38,061 nucleotides of DNA from JABFRJ01 sp033812735. GTDB lineage: Bacteria; Pseudomonadota; Alphaproteobacteria; Rhizobiales; Hyphomicrobiaceae. The stretch covers positions 1 to 38,061 of the forward strand of contig JAPXTA010000035.1 in NCBI GenBank assembly GCA_033812735.1, in the 5' to 3' direction. Position numbers and translations under genes: made by a program. Positions 26,170 through 34,473 of the stretch are shown piece after piece (position 1 is the first letter of the stretch; each line of letters begins with the position of its first letter). The notes under the pieces are model-generated. The model searched no databases, was not told the DNA's origin, and saw only the letters and a program-made list of their open reading frames with translations.

Positions 26170-27042
26170 ATGTTTTCATCGGCCATTCTGACTGCCGCCG
26201 TGCTAAACGGCCTGACGACAGGCGCCATTTACGCCCTGATCGCGCTCGGCCTGACGCTTGTCTATGGCGTGCTCCACATCATCAACTTCGCCCACGGCGC
26301 CGCGCTGACGGCCGCCATGTATGCCGTCTTCCTCTTGGTGTCGCTCGCCAAGATGGATCCCTACGTTGCGATCCTGATCGTCACGCCGGTCTTTTTCGCC
26401 CTCGGCTACGCCGTGCAGCGCTTCATCATTGGCCCAGCCGCGGGTGACAATGACAACGCTATCCTGCTCGTCACGCTCGGCCTGTCGATCATCATCGAGA
26501 ATCTGCTGCTCGCGATCTTCAAGGCCGACACCCTTACGATCGACACGCCCTACGCCTTCGATTCGATCGATCTCGGCTTTACGATGCTGGCCAAACCGCG
26601 CGTCTATGCCCTGGTCATCGCCCTGGCCGTGACGCTCGCGCTCGGCGCCCTGCTCTCCCTCACCGATACCGGCAAGGCGATCCGCGCCGTCGCCAAGGAA
26701 AAGCTCGGCGCCGCCCTCGTCGGCATCGATACCCCGCACATCTACGCCGTGACGTTCGGCATCGGTGCCGCCATCGCCGCCATTGCCGCCTGCCTTCTCA
26801 TGCCGACCTATTACGTCACGCCCCGCACCGGCAACGCCTTCGTCCTCGTCGCCTTCACCATCGTCGTCCTCGGCGGCATGGGCTCCGTCGCCGGCTGCCT
26901 CATCGGTGCCCTGCTGATCGGCGTCGTCGAAAGCCTGTCCGGCCTCTATCTCGGCGAAAGTCTCGGCCAGATCGGCATCTTCATCATCTTCATTCTCGTG
27001 TTGCTGGTGAAGCCGACCGGGCTCTTCGGAGCCAAGGCATGA
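26170..27042 (+). CDS. livH: Branched-chain amino acid-type ABC permease LivH
   Basis: The 290-residue inner-membrane permease of the HAAT family has about eight spans. Family marks are LNGLTTGAIYALIALGLTLV and GVLHIINFAHGA at the N-terminus, DTGKAIRAVAKEKLGAALVG for the ATPase contact, and VVLGGMGSVAGCLIGALLIG near the end. It begins a chain of genes that each overlap the next by ATGA (livM, livG, then a sugar-type permease). No livK binding protein precedes it, so the ligand (amino acid, urea, amide or other) is open. Confidence 0.9.
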   Translation: MFSSAILTAAVLNGLTTGAIYALIALGLTLVYGVLHIINFAHGAALTAAMYAVFLLVSLAKMDPYVAILIVTPVFFALGYAVQRFIIGPAAGDNDNAILLVTLGLSIIIENLLLAIFKADTLTIDTPYAFDSIDLGFTMLAKPRVYALVIALAVTLALGALLSLTDTGKAIRAVAKEKLGAALVGIDTPHIYAVTFGIGAAIAAIAACLLMPTYYVTPRTGNAFVLVAFTIVVLGGMGSVAGCLIGALLIGVVESLSGLYLGESLGQIGIFIIFILVLLVKPTGLFGAKA

Positions 27043-27995
27043 GCGCCCGCGGCGAGGATCTCGTTGCCGTTCTGTTGATCGGCTCATTGGCGCTGGTGCC
27101 GCTACTCGGCGTCCCCAACACTGTCATCAACTTCCTCGTGACCACCCTCATCATCACGCTGACAGCGCAAGGCTGGAACCTGCTCGCCGGCTATGCGGGG
27201 CAGTACTCGTTCGGCCACGCGGCGTTCTTCGGCATAGCGGGCTACACCACCGCCGTCATGCAGGTCCGGCTCGGCGTCAATGCCTGGCCAGCTTTTATCG
27301 TCGCTGTCGCTGGCGCCGCGCTGATCGGCTGGATCATTGGCTTCCTCGCATTTCGGGCTGGCTTACGCGGTTCCTACTTTGCCCTCGTCACGCTCGCGTT
27401 CGCGGAAGTCTTCCGCATCCTCGCCAACGCGGCCCCGATCACCGGCGCGGCCGCCGGCATTCAAATCAAGCTCCAGCCAGGCGCTGCAGCCTTCCAGTTT
27501 CAATCGCGCACGATCTTCCTCTGGATCACGCTCGCCCTCGTCGCCCTGGTGATGCTCGCAACTCGCGCCCTCGAACGCCGCCGCCTCGGTGTTTATATGG
27601 TTGCTGTCCGAGAAAACGAGGCAGCAGCCTCCGCGCTCGGCGTCGATACGCTGCGTGTGAAGCTCGCCGCTATCACCTTGTCTGCCGCCGTCACTGGCCT
27701 CGCCGGTGCACTCTATGCGCAGTACTACCTTTTCCTCGACGCCAGCATCGCTTTCGGCGCCCACGTCTCGGTCGAAGCTCTTGTCGCCCCGATTGTCGGC
27801 GGCCTCGGCACCGTGCTCGGCCCGATCGTTGGCGCGCTCGCGTTGCACGGCGCCGGCGAATTGATGAAGATGCTCGCGGGCCGCATTCCCGGCGTCGATC
27901 TCGTCGTCTTCGGCGTGCTCCTCATCGTCGCCGTCGCATTCGCCCCGCGCGGCATCGTCGGTCTCTGGCGCAGCCGGAAAGGGGCCGGCACATGA
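27039..27995 (+). CDS. livM: Branched-chain amino acid-type ABC permease LivM
   Basis: The 318-residue partner permease shows LTAQGWNLLAGYAGQYSFGH and AAFFGIAGYTTAVMQVRLG, the LivM signature, then FRAGLRGSYFALVTLAFAEV, AVRENEAAASALGVDTLRVK (ATPase-contact loop) and VEALVAPIVGGLGTVLGPIV. It overlaps livH and livG by 4 bp at each end, so the three are translationally coupled. Confidence 0.92.
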   Translation: MSARGEDLVAVLLIGSLALVPLLGVPNTVINFLVTTLIITLTAQGWNLLAGYAGQYSFGHAAFFGIAGYTTAVMQVRLGVNAWPAFIVAVAGAALIGWIIGFLAFRAGLRGSYFALVTLAFAEVFRILANAAPITGAAAGIQIKLQPGAAAFQFQSRTIFLWITLALVALVMLATRALERRRLGVYMVAVRENEAAASALGVDTLRVKLAAITLSAAVTGLAGALYAQYYLFLDASIAFGAHVSVEALVAPIVGGLGTVLGPIVGALALHGAGELMKMLAGRIPGVDLVVFGVLLIVAVAFAPRGIVGLWRSRKGAGT

Positions 27996-28735
27996 TGCTC
28001 ACGGCCTCTAACCTCACCAAGCGCTTCGGCGGCCTCGTCGCCGTCAACGATGTCAGTCTTACCGTTGCACCCGGCTCCATCACCGGCCTTATCGGCCCTA
28101 ACGGCGCAGGCAAAACGACACTTTTCACTCTGATCTCCGGCTTCGAAACGCCCAGCAATGGCAGCGTCGTGTTCGACGGCGCGGACGTAACGGCCATTCC
28201 AACGCACGAACGCGCACGGCTTGGCATCGCGCGCACGTTCCAGATCGTACAGCCCTTCGCAGGCCTCACCGTCGCCGACAACATCGCCGTCGGCGCCTAT
28301 CTGCGAACGCACGACCGAGGAGAGGCCGAAGCCACCGCACGCCGCATCGCAGCCCGCCTCGGTCTCGAACCGATGCTCTACAAGCCGGCCGCCGCTCTTA
28401 CCATCGCCGGCCGCAAGCGCCTCGAACTCGCTCGTGCGCTCGCGACGGCACCAAAGCTGCTGTTGCTCGATGAAGTGCTCGCCGGGCTCAACCCGTCCGA
28501 GATCCGCGAGATGCTGCCGGTGATCCGTGCCATCCGCGACGACGGCGTGACGATCCTGATGATCGAGCACGTCATGCAGGCGGTCATGAGCCTTTGCGAT
28601 CCGATCTACGTGCTTGCCGAGGGTCGCCTCATCGCTGCGGGACCTCCCGCCGCCATCGCCAACGACCCAAAAGTCGTCGAGGCCTATCTCGGCCATGGCG
28701 CCGCCGCGCGCGTTGGCGGAGCCGCCAAGCGATGA
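27992..28735 (+). CDS. livG: Branched-chain amino acid-type ABC ATPase LivG
   Basis: The 247-residue ATPase has LTKRFGGLVAVNDVSLTV at the start, Walker A GPNGAGKTTLF, Q-loop GIARTFQIVQPF, Walker B LLLLDEVLAGLN and switch His in LMIEHVMQAV. The signature is the divergent form LTIAGRKRLELARAL rather than LSGGQ, a variant seen in Liv ATPases. LivG normally works with LivF; no livF follows here. The stop overlaps the start of a sugar-type permease (ATGA). Confidence 0.9.
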   Translation: MMLTASNLTKRFGGLVAVNDVSLTVAPGSITGLIGPNGAGKTTLFTLISGFETPSNGSVVFDGADVTAIPTHERARLGIARTFQIVQPFAGLTVADNIAVGAYLRTHDRGEAEATARRIAARLGLEPMLYKPAAALTIAGRKRLELARALATAPKLLLLDEVLAGLNPSEIREMLPVIRAIRDDGVTILMIEHVMQAVMSLCDPIYVLAEGRLIAAGPPAAIANDPKVVEAYLGHGAAARVGGAAKR

Positions 28736-29565
28736 ACGAGGCACACGAGAGCCGCTGGCACATTTGGGCTATCCATGCCGTTCTCTGGGTCAACACGGCG
28801 ATCATGCTCTACCCGATTGTCGTCATGGTCCTCTCGGGCTTCAAGAACAACGCCGAGATCTACGCCGCGCCCTTCGCCTTGCCGCAGTCCTTCACGCTCA
28901 AGAACTTCGCCGCCATTTGGAGCGAAACCAACTTCCCGCGCTACCTCGCCAATTCGCTGATCGTCACCACCGCCTCGGTCGCTCTGATCATTACCACCGG
29001 CACCGCGGCCGCCTACGCCCTCGCCCGCTACCAGTTCCGCGGCAACGAATGGCTCTATCTGTTCTTCCTCTCGGGTCTCGTCGTGCCGCTCAAGCTCGCG
29101 ATCATTCCGCTCTTCGTTCAATTGAAGGCACTCGGCCTGATCGACACGCGGCTCGGCCTCGTCCTCGTCTACACCGCCATGGGACTGCCGAGTGCTGTCT
29201 TCATCTTGACGGGTTTCCTGCGCACACTCCCCTCCGAACTCGAAGACCAGGCCCGCATCGACGGCGCGAGCGAAGCCCGTATCATGCGTTCAATCATGCT
29301 ACCGCTTGCGCGACCCGCCATGGTCATTGCCGGCATCCATAACGCCGTGCCGATCTGGAACGACTTCTTTTTTCCCCTCGTCTTCCTCCAGAAAGACGAC
29401 CTCAAGACCCTCCCCCAGGGCCTCACCGTCTTCATGGGTGAATACAATACCGAATGGGGCATCCTGTTCGCCGGGTTGACGATGGCGGCCTTGCCGATCA
29501 CCATCGTCTACATCCTGCTCTCGCGCCAGTTCATCGCCGGCCTCACTCACGGCGCGGTCAAATGA
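28732..29565 (+). CDS. Orphan carbohydrate ABC permease, MalG/UgpE type
   Basis: The 277-residue permease has six spans, the first in AIHAVLWVNTAIMLYPIVVM, and a typical CUT1 EAA loop ELEDQARIDGASEARIMRSI followed by MLPLARPAMVIAG and a QFIAGLTHGAVK C-terminus. It is unrelated to the HAAT-family permeases before it. ATG 28732 overlaps the livG stop and is preferred to starts further upstream inside livG. No MalF-type partner, ATPase or binding protein for sugars is beside it; the nearest are the ugp genes 3-8 kb away on the other strand. It may be left over from an operon fusion. Confidence 0.85.
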   Translation: MNEAHESRWHIWAIHAVLWVNTAIMLYPIVVMVLSGFKNNAEIYAAPFALPQSFTLKNFAAIWSETNFPRYLANSLIVTTASVALIITTGTAAAYALARYQFRGNEWLYLFFLSGLVVPLKLAIIPLFVQLKALGLIDTRLGLVLVYTAMGLPSAVFILTGFLRTLPSELEDQARIDGASEARIMRSIMLPLARPAMVIAGIHNAVPIWNDFFFPLVFLQKDDLKTLPQGLTVFMGEYNTEWGILFAGLTMAALPITIVYILLSRQFIAGLTHGAVK

Positions 29566-29646
29566 TGGAAGTCCGCATCGGATCCTGCATCGCGACAAGG
29601 TGCGAGCATCGGGCAAGTAAACTTCTGAAGGAAACCTCGTGACGCC

Positions 29647-30255
29647 ATGACGCCCTTCACGACACACACCGGCATTGCCTGCCCATTGGGCCTCGCAAAC
29701 GTCGACACCGATCAGTTGGTACCTGCCCGCTTCCTCAAGCTGCCGAAGGGCGCTGGCCTCGACAAGGCGCTGCTCGCGGACCTACGGCAACGGGACGGCA
29801 AGGACGTTGCTTCTTTCCCGCTCAATCGTGAACCCTGGCGCACGGCGACCATTATGATCGCCCGCCGGAACTTCGGCTCCGGCTCATCGCGCGAGGCCGC
29901 TGTCTATGCACTGACGGAGTTCGGCATCCGCACCGTGCTGGCGCCAAGCTACGGCGACATCTTCGCCGCAAATTCGGTCAAGAATGGTCTGCTGGCAGCT
30001 GTCGTCGCAGAGGCGGACATTGAGGCGATCCTCGCAGCGCTCGAAGCAAAGCCCGATCTCCCCGTGACGGTGGATCTCGTCGACCTGCGCATCACCTGGG
30101 GCAATCAGACTGCAAGCTTCACGATAGATCCTGTCTGGCGAGACCAGTTGCTGAATGGCTGGGACGATGTGCAGGTCACGCAGTCGTTCGCGGATGCGAT
30201 CACCGCATTCAAAAAGACCGATGCGACAACCCGGCCTTGGATGCGCCCGGTCTGA
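29647..30255 (+). CDS. leuD: 3-isopropylmalate dehydratase small subunit (LeuD-like)
   Basis: The 202-residue swivel-domain subunit of an aconitase-type hydro-lyase would pair with LeuC in leucine synthesis. Marks are NVDTDQLVPARFL, the substrate loop IMIARRNFGSGSSREAAVY, PSYGDIFAANSVKNGLLAAV and TASFTIDP. The loop usually reads NFGCGSSREHA; here Cys is Ser and His is Ala, as in paralogous LeuD-like proteins with other substrates. No leuC or leuB is adjacent. AAGGAA lies upstream of the ATG. It follows the orphan permease by 81 bp on the same strand. Confidence 0.85.
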   Translation: MTPFTTHTGIACPLGLANVDTDQLVPARFLKLPKGAGLDKALLADLRQRDGKDVASFPLNREPWRTATIMIARRNFGSGSSREAAVYALTEFGIRTVLAPSYGDIFAANSVKNGLLAAVVAEADIEAILAALEAKPDLPVTVDLVDLRITWGNQTASFTIDPVWRDQLLNGWDDVQVTQSFADAITAFKKTDATTRPWMRPV

Positions 30256-30490
30256 AACGCGAGTAGTCCACCGCCGTTGCTGTCAATTGCGGCTCTCGAA
30301 ACGGTGCCACAACCCTGTGGATGACCGTTGATAACTTATCTTTCTGCAAAACCCGTTGTGCATACGGCCGCTTCGCCACAGTCCCCGGCCATCCCCGCTT
30401 GCTAATCTAGCATGAGATTTCGGGGACGCGCCCTTTGTTCCGCTTCAGCGCTGATAGCCCCGGCAACCTGATATCGCTGGAGTGGACACC

Positions 30491-31819
30491 GTGCGAACGC
30501 TTCGCTGGGGTGCGTCGACCGTCGCAATTGCTGCCATGCTCGCGATCGCGGGCGAAGCAGCTATGGCAGGCGGCGACATCACCTTCGATTCCCAAGACAA
30601 GCGGCCAGCGGCGGCACCGGTGCGCAAGGCAGAGGCGTCGAGCCTGTTTTCCAGCTCGTGGCTGGGCGATCTCGTGGAACGCTTGATCGCTGGCGAGCCG
30701 ACACCAACCTCACGGGCGGAGCGCATCACCAAGCCCCGCGCGGCGGCGAAGCAGACGCAGTCTGCCAACGCAGCACCGACGGCACCTGCCGCATCGCCTA
30801 AGACGGCCACGACTGTGGCGCCGCCCGCACTCCCGCAGCCGCTCCCAAAAGCAGCGGCAACGCCCGTGATACCTCCCGCTCCCGAGCAACCCAAGGCCGC
30901 GCCACAGCCAGAACCGCAGAAGGCGGCGGCCCCCCCGTCCATCCTGACCAAGCCTGCCGAAGCCGCGCCAATCACGACCGGTACCCTTCCCGTTCCATCA
31001 CGCCCAGCACCTGCCGACACGTCGCGCATCGACCCGGCCGACCCATCTGCACACGTGATCACCGAAGCCGAGCGCATGCAGGCGAGGCTCGATCTTGTGA
31101 AGCTCGAATTGGCGAGCCGCACCTATGACGAAACACGTCTCGCTGGCCAAAGCGCATTTGACTTCCGTACCGACTGGCGCGTCCTCGAACGCGCACATGA
31201 TGCCCTGAGCGCCGCCGAACTTGCCGTCGCTGAGTCGTCCGGCTTCGAGGCAAACGCCTACATCAACGAGGTCGACAAGGTCATCGTTGTCGCCATCGCC
31301 GGGACTCAGGATCTCAAACATGGCTTCCTGGAAGAAAGCCTTTGGCGGGCCCTCATACAGTCCCAAGCACCGCAGCAATTTTTCCTGGCAAAGTCCTACA
31401 CGCGCTCGATCATCCAGCGCTACCAGATGCAAGGCTTTACGACGGAATGCGTTGGCCACTCGCTGGGTGGCGGCGCCTGCGCCTACTCTGCCTCCGAACT
31501 CGGCATTCGTGCCATCGTGATCAATCCGATTTCGGCCGGTCCCCTGGCCCAAACCGCGCGCCACCTCGTCACCAACTACATCGTTGACGGAGACATCGCC
31601 TCGATCGTCTACCCGAAGCGCGGCAACGAGATATCCGGCGACGTGCAGACCATCGCGACCGGCAGCGAGGAGGCGCGCCAGCGCGTCGTCCAGCGCTTCG
31701 GCCTTCTCGCAGGACCAATCCTGGTCGTGCGGAGCCTTCGCGATAGCGTGCGCGTGCATCAAATTGACAAAGCGCTCGACCTGCTCGCAGTCCACGCTGA
31801 AACCCAGCGCGTCAGGTGA
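30491..31819 (+). CDS. Secreted lipase-fold protein (GHSLGGG)
   Basis: The ~442-residue protein has a signal peptide (STVAIAAMLAIAGEAAMAGG), then a long low-complexity Ala/Pro/Lys-rich region to about residue 185, then an alpha/beta-hydrolase domain of the class 3 lipase/DUF2974 kind. That domain contains VIVVAIAGTQDLKHGF and the nucleophile elbow ECVGHSLGGGACAYSASELG with the serine near 324. Asp and His partners cannot be assigned safely by eye. Start GTG 30491 has TGGAG ~8 nt upstream; GTG 30482 is an alternative. Substrate is unknown; membrane lipid or polyester are possible. Confidence 0.75.
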   Translation: MRTLRWGASTVAIAAMLAIAGEAAMAGGDITFDSQDKRPAAAPVRKAEASSLFSSSWLGDLVERLIAGEPTPTSRAERITKPRAAAKQTQSANAAPTAPAASPKTATTVAPPALPQPLPKAAATPVIPPAPEQPKAAPQPEPQKAAAPPSILTKPAEAAPITTGTLPVPSRPAPADTSRIDPADPSAHVITEAERMQARLDLVKLELASRTYDETRLAGQSAFDFRTDWRVLERAHDALSAAELAVAESSGFEANAYINEVDKVIVVAIAGTQDLKHGFLEESLWRALIQSQAPQQFFLAKSYTRSIIQRYQMQGFTTECVGHSLGGGACAYSASELGIRAIVINPISAGPLAQTARHLVTNYIVDGDIASIVYPKRGNEISGDVQTIATGSEEARQRVVQRFGLLAGPILVVRSLRDSVRVHQIDKALDLLAVHAETQRVR

Positions 31820-31885
31820 TCCTTCGAGACTCACCGGCCGTTAAACGGTGCCGGCCCGACATTGGCGCGACATTGGAGAGCGACC

Positions 31886-32104
31886 GTGAGATCTTTGACC
31901 GCCTTGTCGATGGCCGCAGCAGCCACCTTAGCAGCACTGGTCGTGGCCCAACCGGCCGAGGCCCGCTCCTGCTCGGAGTTGCGTGCGCTCTGCTGGACGA
32001 TGCGTTCCGATAAGAATGACTGCTCAAAGCCCTATCGGCGTTGCCTGCAGTCAGGTGTGTTTGTTACGCCCCTCGGGCGGGTCTTCAAAGCAACCAGCCG
32101 ATAG
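31886..32104 (+). CDS. Small secreted Cys-containing protein
   Basis: The 72-residue protein has a signal peptide (VRSLTALSMAAAATLAALVV, then AQPAEA) and a mature part of ~46 residues with four cysteines (SCSELRALCWTMRSDKNDCS, then KPYRRCLQSG), likely two disulphides in the periplasm. Start GTG 31886 follows GGAGAG by about 5 nt. Such small secreted proteins are frequent and uncharacterised in Hyphomicrobiales. It is convergent with the nuclease-like gene, 12 bp apart. Confidence 0.6.
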   Translation: MRSLTALSMAAAATLAALVVAQPAEARSCSELRALCWTMRSDKNDCSKPYRRCLQSGVFVTPLGRVFKATSR

Positions 32105-32116
32105 ACCTCACGCGCG

Positions 32117-33346
32117 TCAGCCACGATCGGCAGATCGCCACCCTGCGGCCTGAGCCTCGCCTTCAGAGCAGAACCAACGCTCGCCACGTTGCGCGCGCAC
32201 GGTCGCCTTCGGATATTCACTCGACCAGGGCAGCACATAAAGCTTGCCGGCCGATGTTACGGTCCCTTTGATCGGGCATCCGTCGGGCGCCGTCAGCTTG
32301 GCGCTATCCCACAATTTGGCACGATACTCGGCGGGGCGCTCGATATCGTTCGCCCATATGCCGACCTTCAGACGCTTCGCCTCGTTCTCCTGCACGGCAT
32401 AGCCGCCGAAATAACTCGACGTCGAAAACACGTGGCCACCCTCGACCAGAATAGCGCCGACGTCGCGGCCATCCTCCAGCGTGCATGTGCCGTTTAAACG
32501 ACCGTGCGCATCGGGTGTCGTGCCCGTCTGGCACTTCACCGTCTTGCCGCGCGCCACACGTTCGAGCGCGACCTGTGCCATCTCTCCGCATTTCCAGCGC
32601 TTCTTGCCACTGCCCTGACAAGTTTGGCTGCGATCGGGCGACTCGACTCCTTCGAGCCGGATCATCGCGTTGCCGATCCGCAATGTCTCGCCGTTGACGA
32701 TGGTGGCGACACGCCCCGAAAGCTCCTGCGAACGTCCGGGCATGAAGCGGATGCCGCCAAGAGACCCGAGGGGCGCCGTCACACCTGTCAGCCGTTGTCC
32801 CATGACATGCGCGGCTGCAACAGCGCCTCCGACCACGACGACGAGCGCCGTCAAACCGTAAGCGAAGCGAGGATCGACTGCAGCTTGGAGGCGTGGCAGT
32901 TTGGCCCCTAACCGCTCGTAGAGCGAAGGCAGCGCAAAAAGCAGCACGGCGCTGCCGATGATCAACGGCAGAAACGCTTCGAGGTCGAGACCGGAAACAG
33001 ATGTGCGATAGGCGCCCGCGCCAATGGCAGAGAGACCGAGAACACTAAGCAGCGGCCCAAGCTCGCCACGTGGCGCCCGCCCGATGAGCATACGGCCGGC
33101 GCCCCGCAATGCACCCGCCATCGCACCGATGCTTCCCCCGATGACGGTCGCGAACCCGCTTCCGACCGTCCGGACCATCGAAGCCGAGCCATCGGCGATC
33201 GCAGCGCCAGCGGCCTTTGCCTGACCGACGGCGGCCTGCTGCGCCTTTGCCAGACGGTCGCGGCGGTCGTTACGGCGCGCGAGTATCGTGGTCCGCACAT
33301 AGGCGTGCCAATCAAACCCTTCGCTCTTTCGGCGCCACCAAGCCAT
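32117..33346 (-). CDS. Membrane-anchored thermonuclease (SNase-like) protein
   Basis: The 409-residue protein has an N-terminal cytoplasmic basic region (AYVRTTILARRNDRRDRLAK), several hydrophobic segments between ~60 and 190 (VIGGSIGAMAGALRGAG, LLSVLGLSAIGAGAYR, AFLPLIIGSAVLLFALPSLY, AYGLTALVVVVGGAVAAAHV), and a C-terminal SNase domain. The domain shows MIRLEGVESPDRSQTC, GEMAQVALERVARGKTVKC, DAHGRLNGTC and NEAKRLKVGIW. SNase normally has RLxGIDxPE; here GVESPD. The catalytic Arg positions look kept. ATG 33346 is preceded by GGAGGGGG. It may be a periplasmic or membrane-bound nuclease. Confidence 0.8.
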   Translation of the reverse strand: MAWWRRKSEGFDWHAYVRTTILARRNDRRDRLAKAQQAAVGQAKAAGAAIADGSASMVRTVGSGFATVIGGSIGAMAGALRGAGRMLIGRAPRGELGPLLSVLGLSAIGAGAYRTSVSGLDLEAFLPLIIGSAVLLFALPSLYERLGAKLPRLQAAVDPRFAYGLTALVVVVGGAVAAAHVMGQRLTGVTAPLGSLGGIRFMPGRSQELSGRVATIVNGETLRIGNAMIRLEGVESPDRSQTCQGSGKKRWKCGEMAQVALERVARGKTVKCQTGTTPDAHGRLNGTCTLEDGRDVGAILVEGGHVFSTSSYFGGYAVQENEAKRLKVGIWANDIERPAEYRAKLWDSAKLTAPDGCPIKGTVTSAGKLYVLPWSSEYPKATVRAQRGERWFCSEGEAQAAGWRSADRG

Positions 33347-33447
33347 GCCCCCTCCGTCGCGGCAGTCTTGCCACGCCCCCGCTATGCGGCGCAATCGTGG
33401 CGGCGCGGCGGCAGAAGATGAGCCTGAGAGAGGTGTGCAAAACGCCG

Positions 33448-33480
33448 TTCGGCGCCCCAGCCTTGGACCGGGGCGCCGAA
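33448..33480 (-). terminator. Strong hairpin after the rlpA-like gene
   Basis: TTCGGCGCCCC (33448-33458) and GGGGCGCCGAA (33470-33480) form a perfect 11-bp stem with an 11-nt loop, 26 bp after the rlpA stop and before the nuclease-like gene. On the minus strand CGGCGTTTTGC follows, so the U-run is modest. Confidence 0.65.
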
Positions 33481-33506
33481 CCTTTGTGATGAAGCGACGT
33501 TCTCGT

Positions 33507-34055
33507 TTAGGATCTGCTGACGCTGACGCGCGCAAGACCTTGGCCGGTGATGCCGAGCGACTGAGCAGCGGCGCGCGACAGGTCGATGATACGGCCTGCG
33601 ACGTAGGGGCCGCGGTCGTTGATCGTCACGGTGACCGAGTTACCGTTGTCGAGGCGTGTAACCCGGACTTGGGTACCGAACGGCAACGTCTTGTGAGCCG
33701 CGGTCATGGCGTTCGGATTGAACCAGCCGCCAGAAGCGACACGCTGCGGCTGCCAGTAGTACGAAGCGATGCCGGTCTCGCCGGAGATGCTGCCGGAGTA
33801 GGTCCGCTGCGCAGCTGCTTGGCGGCGCTGCGGACGCGAGCCGTCGTCTTCCGACTGGGCTTCACGAACGGCGCGCGACGACCGCCGGCTAGAGCGGTCG
33901 ACATCAGCACGGGCACTGCGCGTCGCACGCGTGGACTCACCCGAGGACCGCTTGCCCTCGGAAATGATCTTGTCCCACCAATCAGCCGACGCCGTTCCAG
34001 TGGTGGTGACGATGCCGAGAAACCCCAGCATCAGAGAAGCGAAAATCGCCTTCAT
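33507..34055 (-). CDS. rlpA: RlpA-like double-psi beta-barrel protein
   Basis: The 182-residue protein has a signal peptide (AIFASLMLGFLGIVTTTGTA, then SADWWDKI), an Arg/Ser-rich linker (RSARADVDRSSRRSSRAVRE), and a double-psi beta-barrel (GIASYYWQPQRVASGGWFNP, AAHKTLPFGTQVRVTRLDNG, VTVTINDRGPYVAGRIIDLS, AAAQSLGITGQGLARVSV). RlpA proteins are lytic transglycosylases acting on naked glycan at the septum in some species. No SPOR domain is present. ATG 34055 follows GGGAG; an ATG 21 bp upstream is less likely. Confidence 0.88.
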   Translation of the reverse strand: MKAIFASLMLGFLGIVTTTGTASADWWDKIISEGKRSSGESTRATRSARADVDRSSRRSSRAVREAQSEDDGSRPQRRQAAAQRTYSGSISGETGIASYYWQPQRVASGGWFNPNAMTAAHKTLPFGTQVRVTRLDNGNSVTVTINDRGPYVAGRIIDLSRAAAQSLGITGQGLARVSVSRS

Positions 34056-34455
34056 GTTCCAACTCCCAAGTTGCATTAGCGCCGCACGAGCCGCCCCAGC
34101 GGCTTGAGTGTACGGAGCACATGCAGGCCGTCCCCGGTGGGCGATGTGGACCCGCGCGGCTGGACCTGCGTCGATAACGTGGCCATGGATTGCAGCTGAC
34201 CAGATTGCTTGGTCGCCGTGGCTGCGTCCGCGATCAAAGACCGCATGAACCCGCAGCCGTCTTCGGCCCCGTCAGGCGAGCCGCAGTTGTCTGCCAGCGG
34301 CAGATCGGTCGGGCTTCGACCCCGCCGTCTCTCTTGCCGCCCCTTGCAACGTCAATGGCTGCAGCCGCAACGTGGTTAACGTTGAAAAATCGTTGAACAG
34401 CGGACAGAAATAATTCGTCTATGAATTCAAAGCTTGGCGCCGAACCGACGGCCGT
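34056..34455. other. About 400 bp without a firm gene
   Basis: This stretch lies upstream of rlpA and downstream of the SDR gene. It contains the rlpA ribosome site, one doubtful small open frame, and an AT-richer segment (~34375-34435) that may hold a promoter for the minus strand. No tRNA or known RNA is seen. Confidence 0.5.
34076..34246 (-). CDS. Doubtful small open frame upstream of rlpA
   Basis: A 56-residue frame from ATG 34246 (MRSLIADAATATKQSGQLQS at the start, KPLGRLVRR at the end) has GC-rich third positions like real genes nearby and stays open further upstream without an ATG. It has no clear ribosome site and ends 20 bp before rlpA. No family is recognised; it may be chance. Confidence 0.2.
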   Translation of the reverse strand: MRSLIADAATATKQSGQLQSMATLSTQVQPRGSTSPTGDGLHVLRTLKPLGRLVRR

Positions 34456-34473
34456 TCACGTATCCGTGAACGG
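34452..34473 (-). terminator. Hairpin containing the stop codon of the SDR gene
   Basis: CCGTTCACG (34452-34460), TATC loop and CGTGAACGG (34465-34473) make a perfect 9-bp stem. The SDR stop codon lies within one arm. The following sequence is not T-rich, so termination is only possible. Confidence 0.35.

Noticed and set aside
26203..27087. Open frame of 294 residues on the minus strand, very rich in Asp, Glu and Gly
   Set aside because: It is antisense to the membrane protein LivH. The acidic composition is the mirror of hydrophobic codons.
27725..28744. Open frame of 339 residues on the minus strand
   Set aside because: It is antisense to livM and livG and has no recognisable motif; its composition (very acidic, Gly/Asp-rich) is typical of antisense frames here.
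30310..30345. TGTGGATGA and GTTGATAAC resembling DnaA boxes upstream of the lipase-like gene
   Set aside because: Only one near-match to TTATCCACA, no cluster of boxes, no AT-rich unwinding region and no origin-linked genes.
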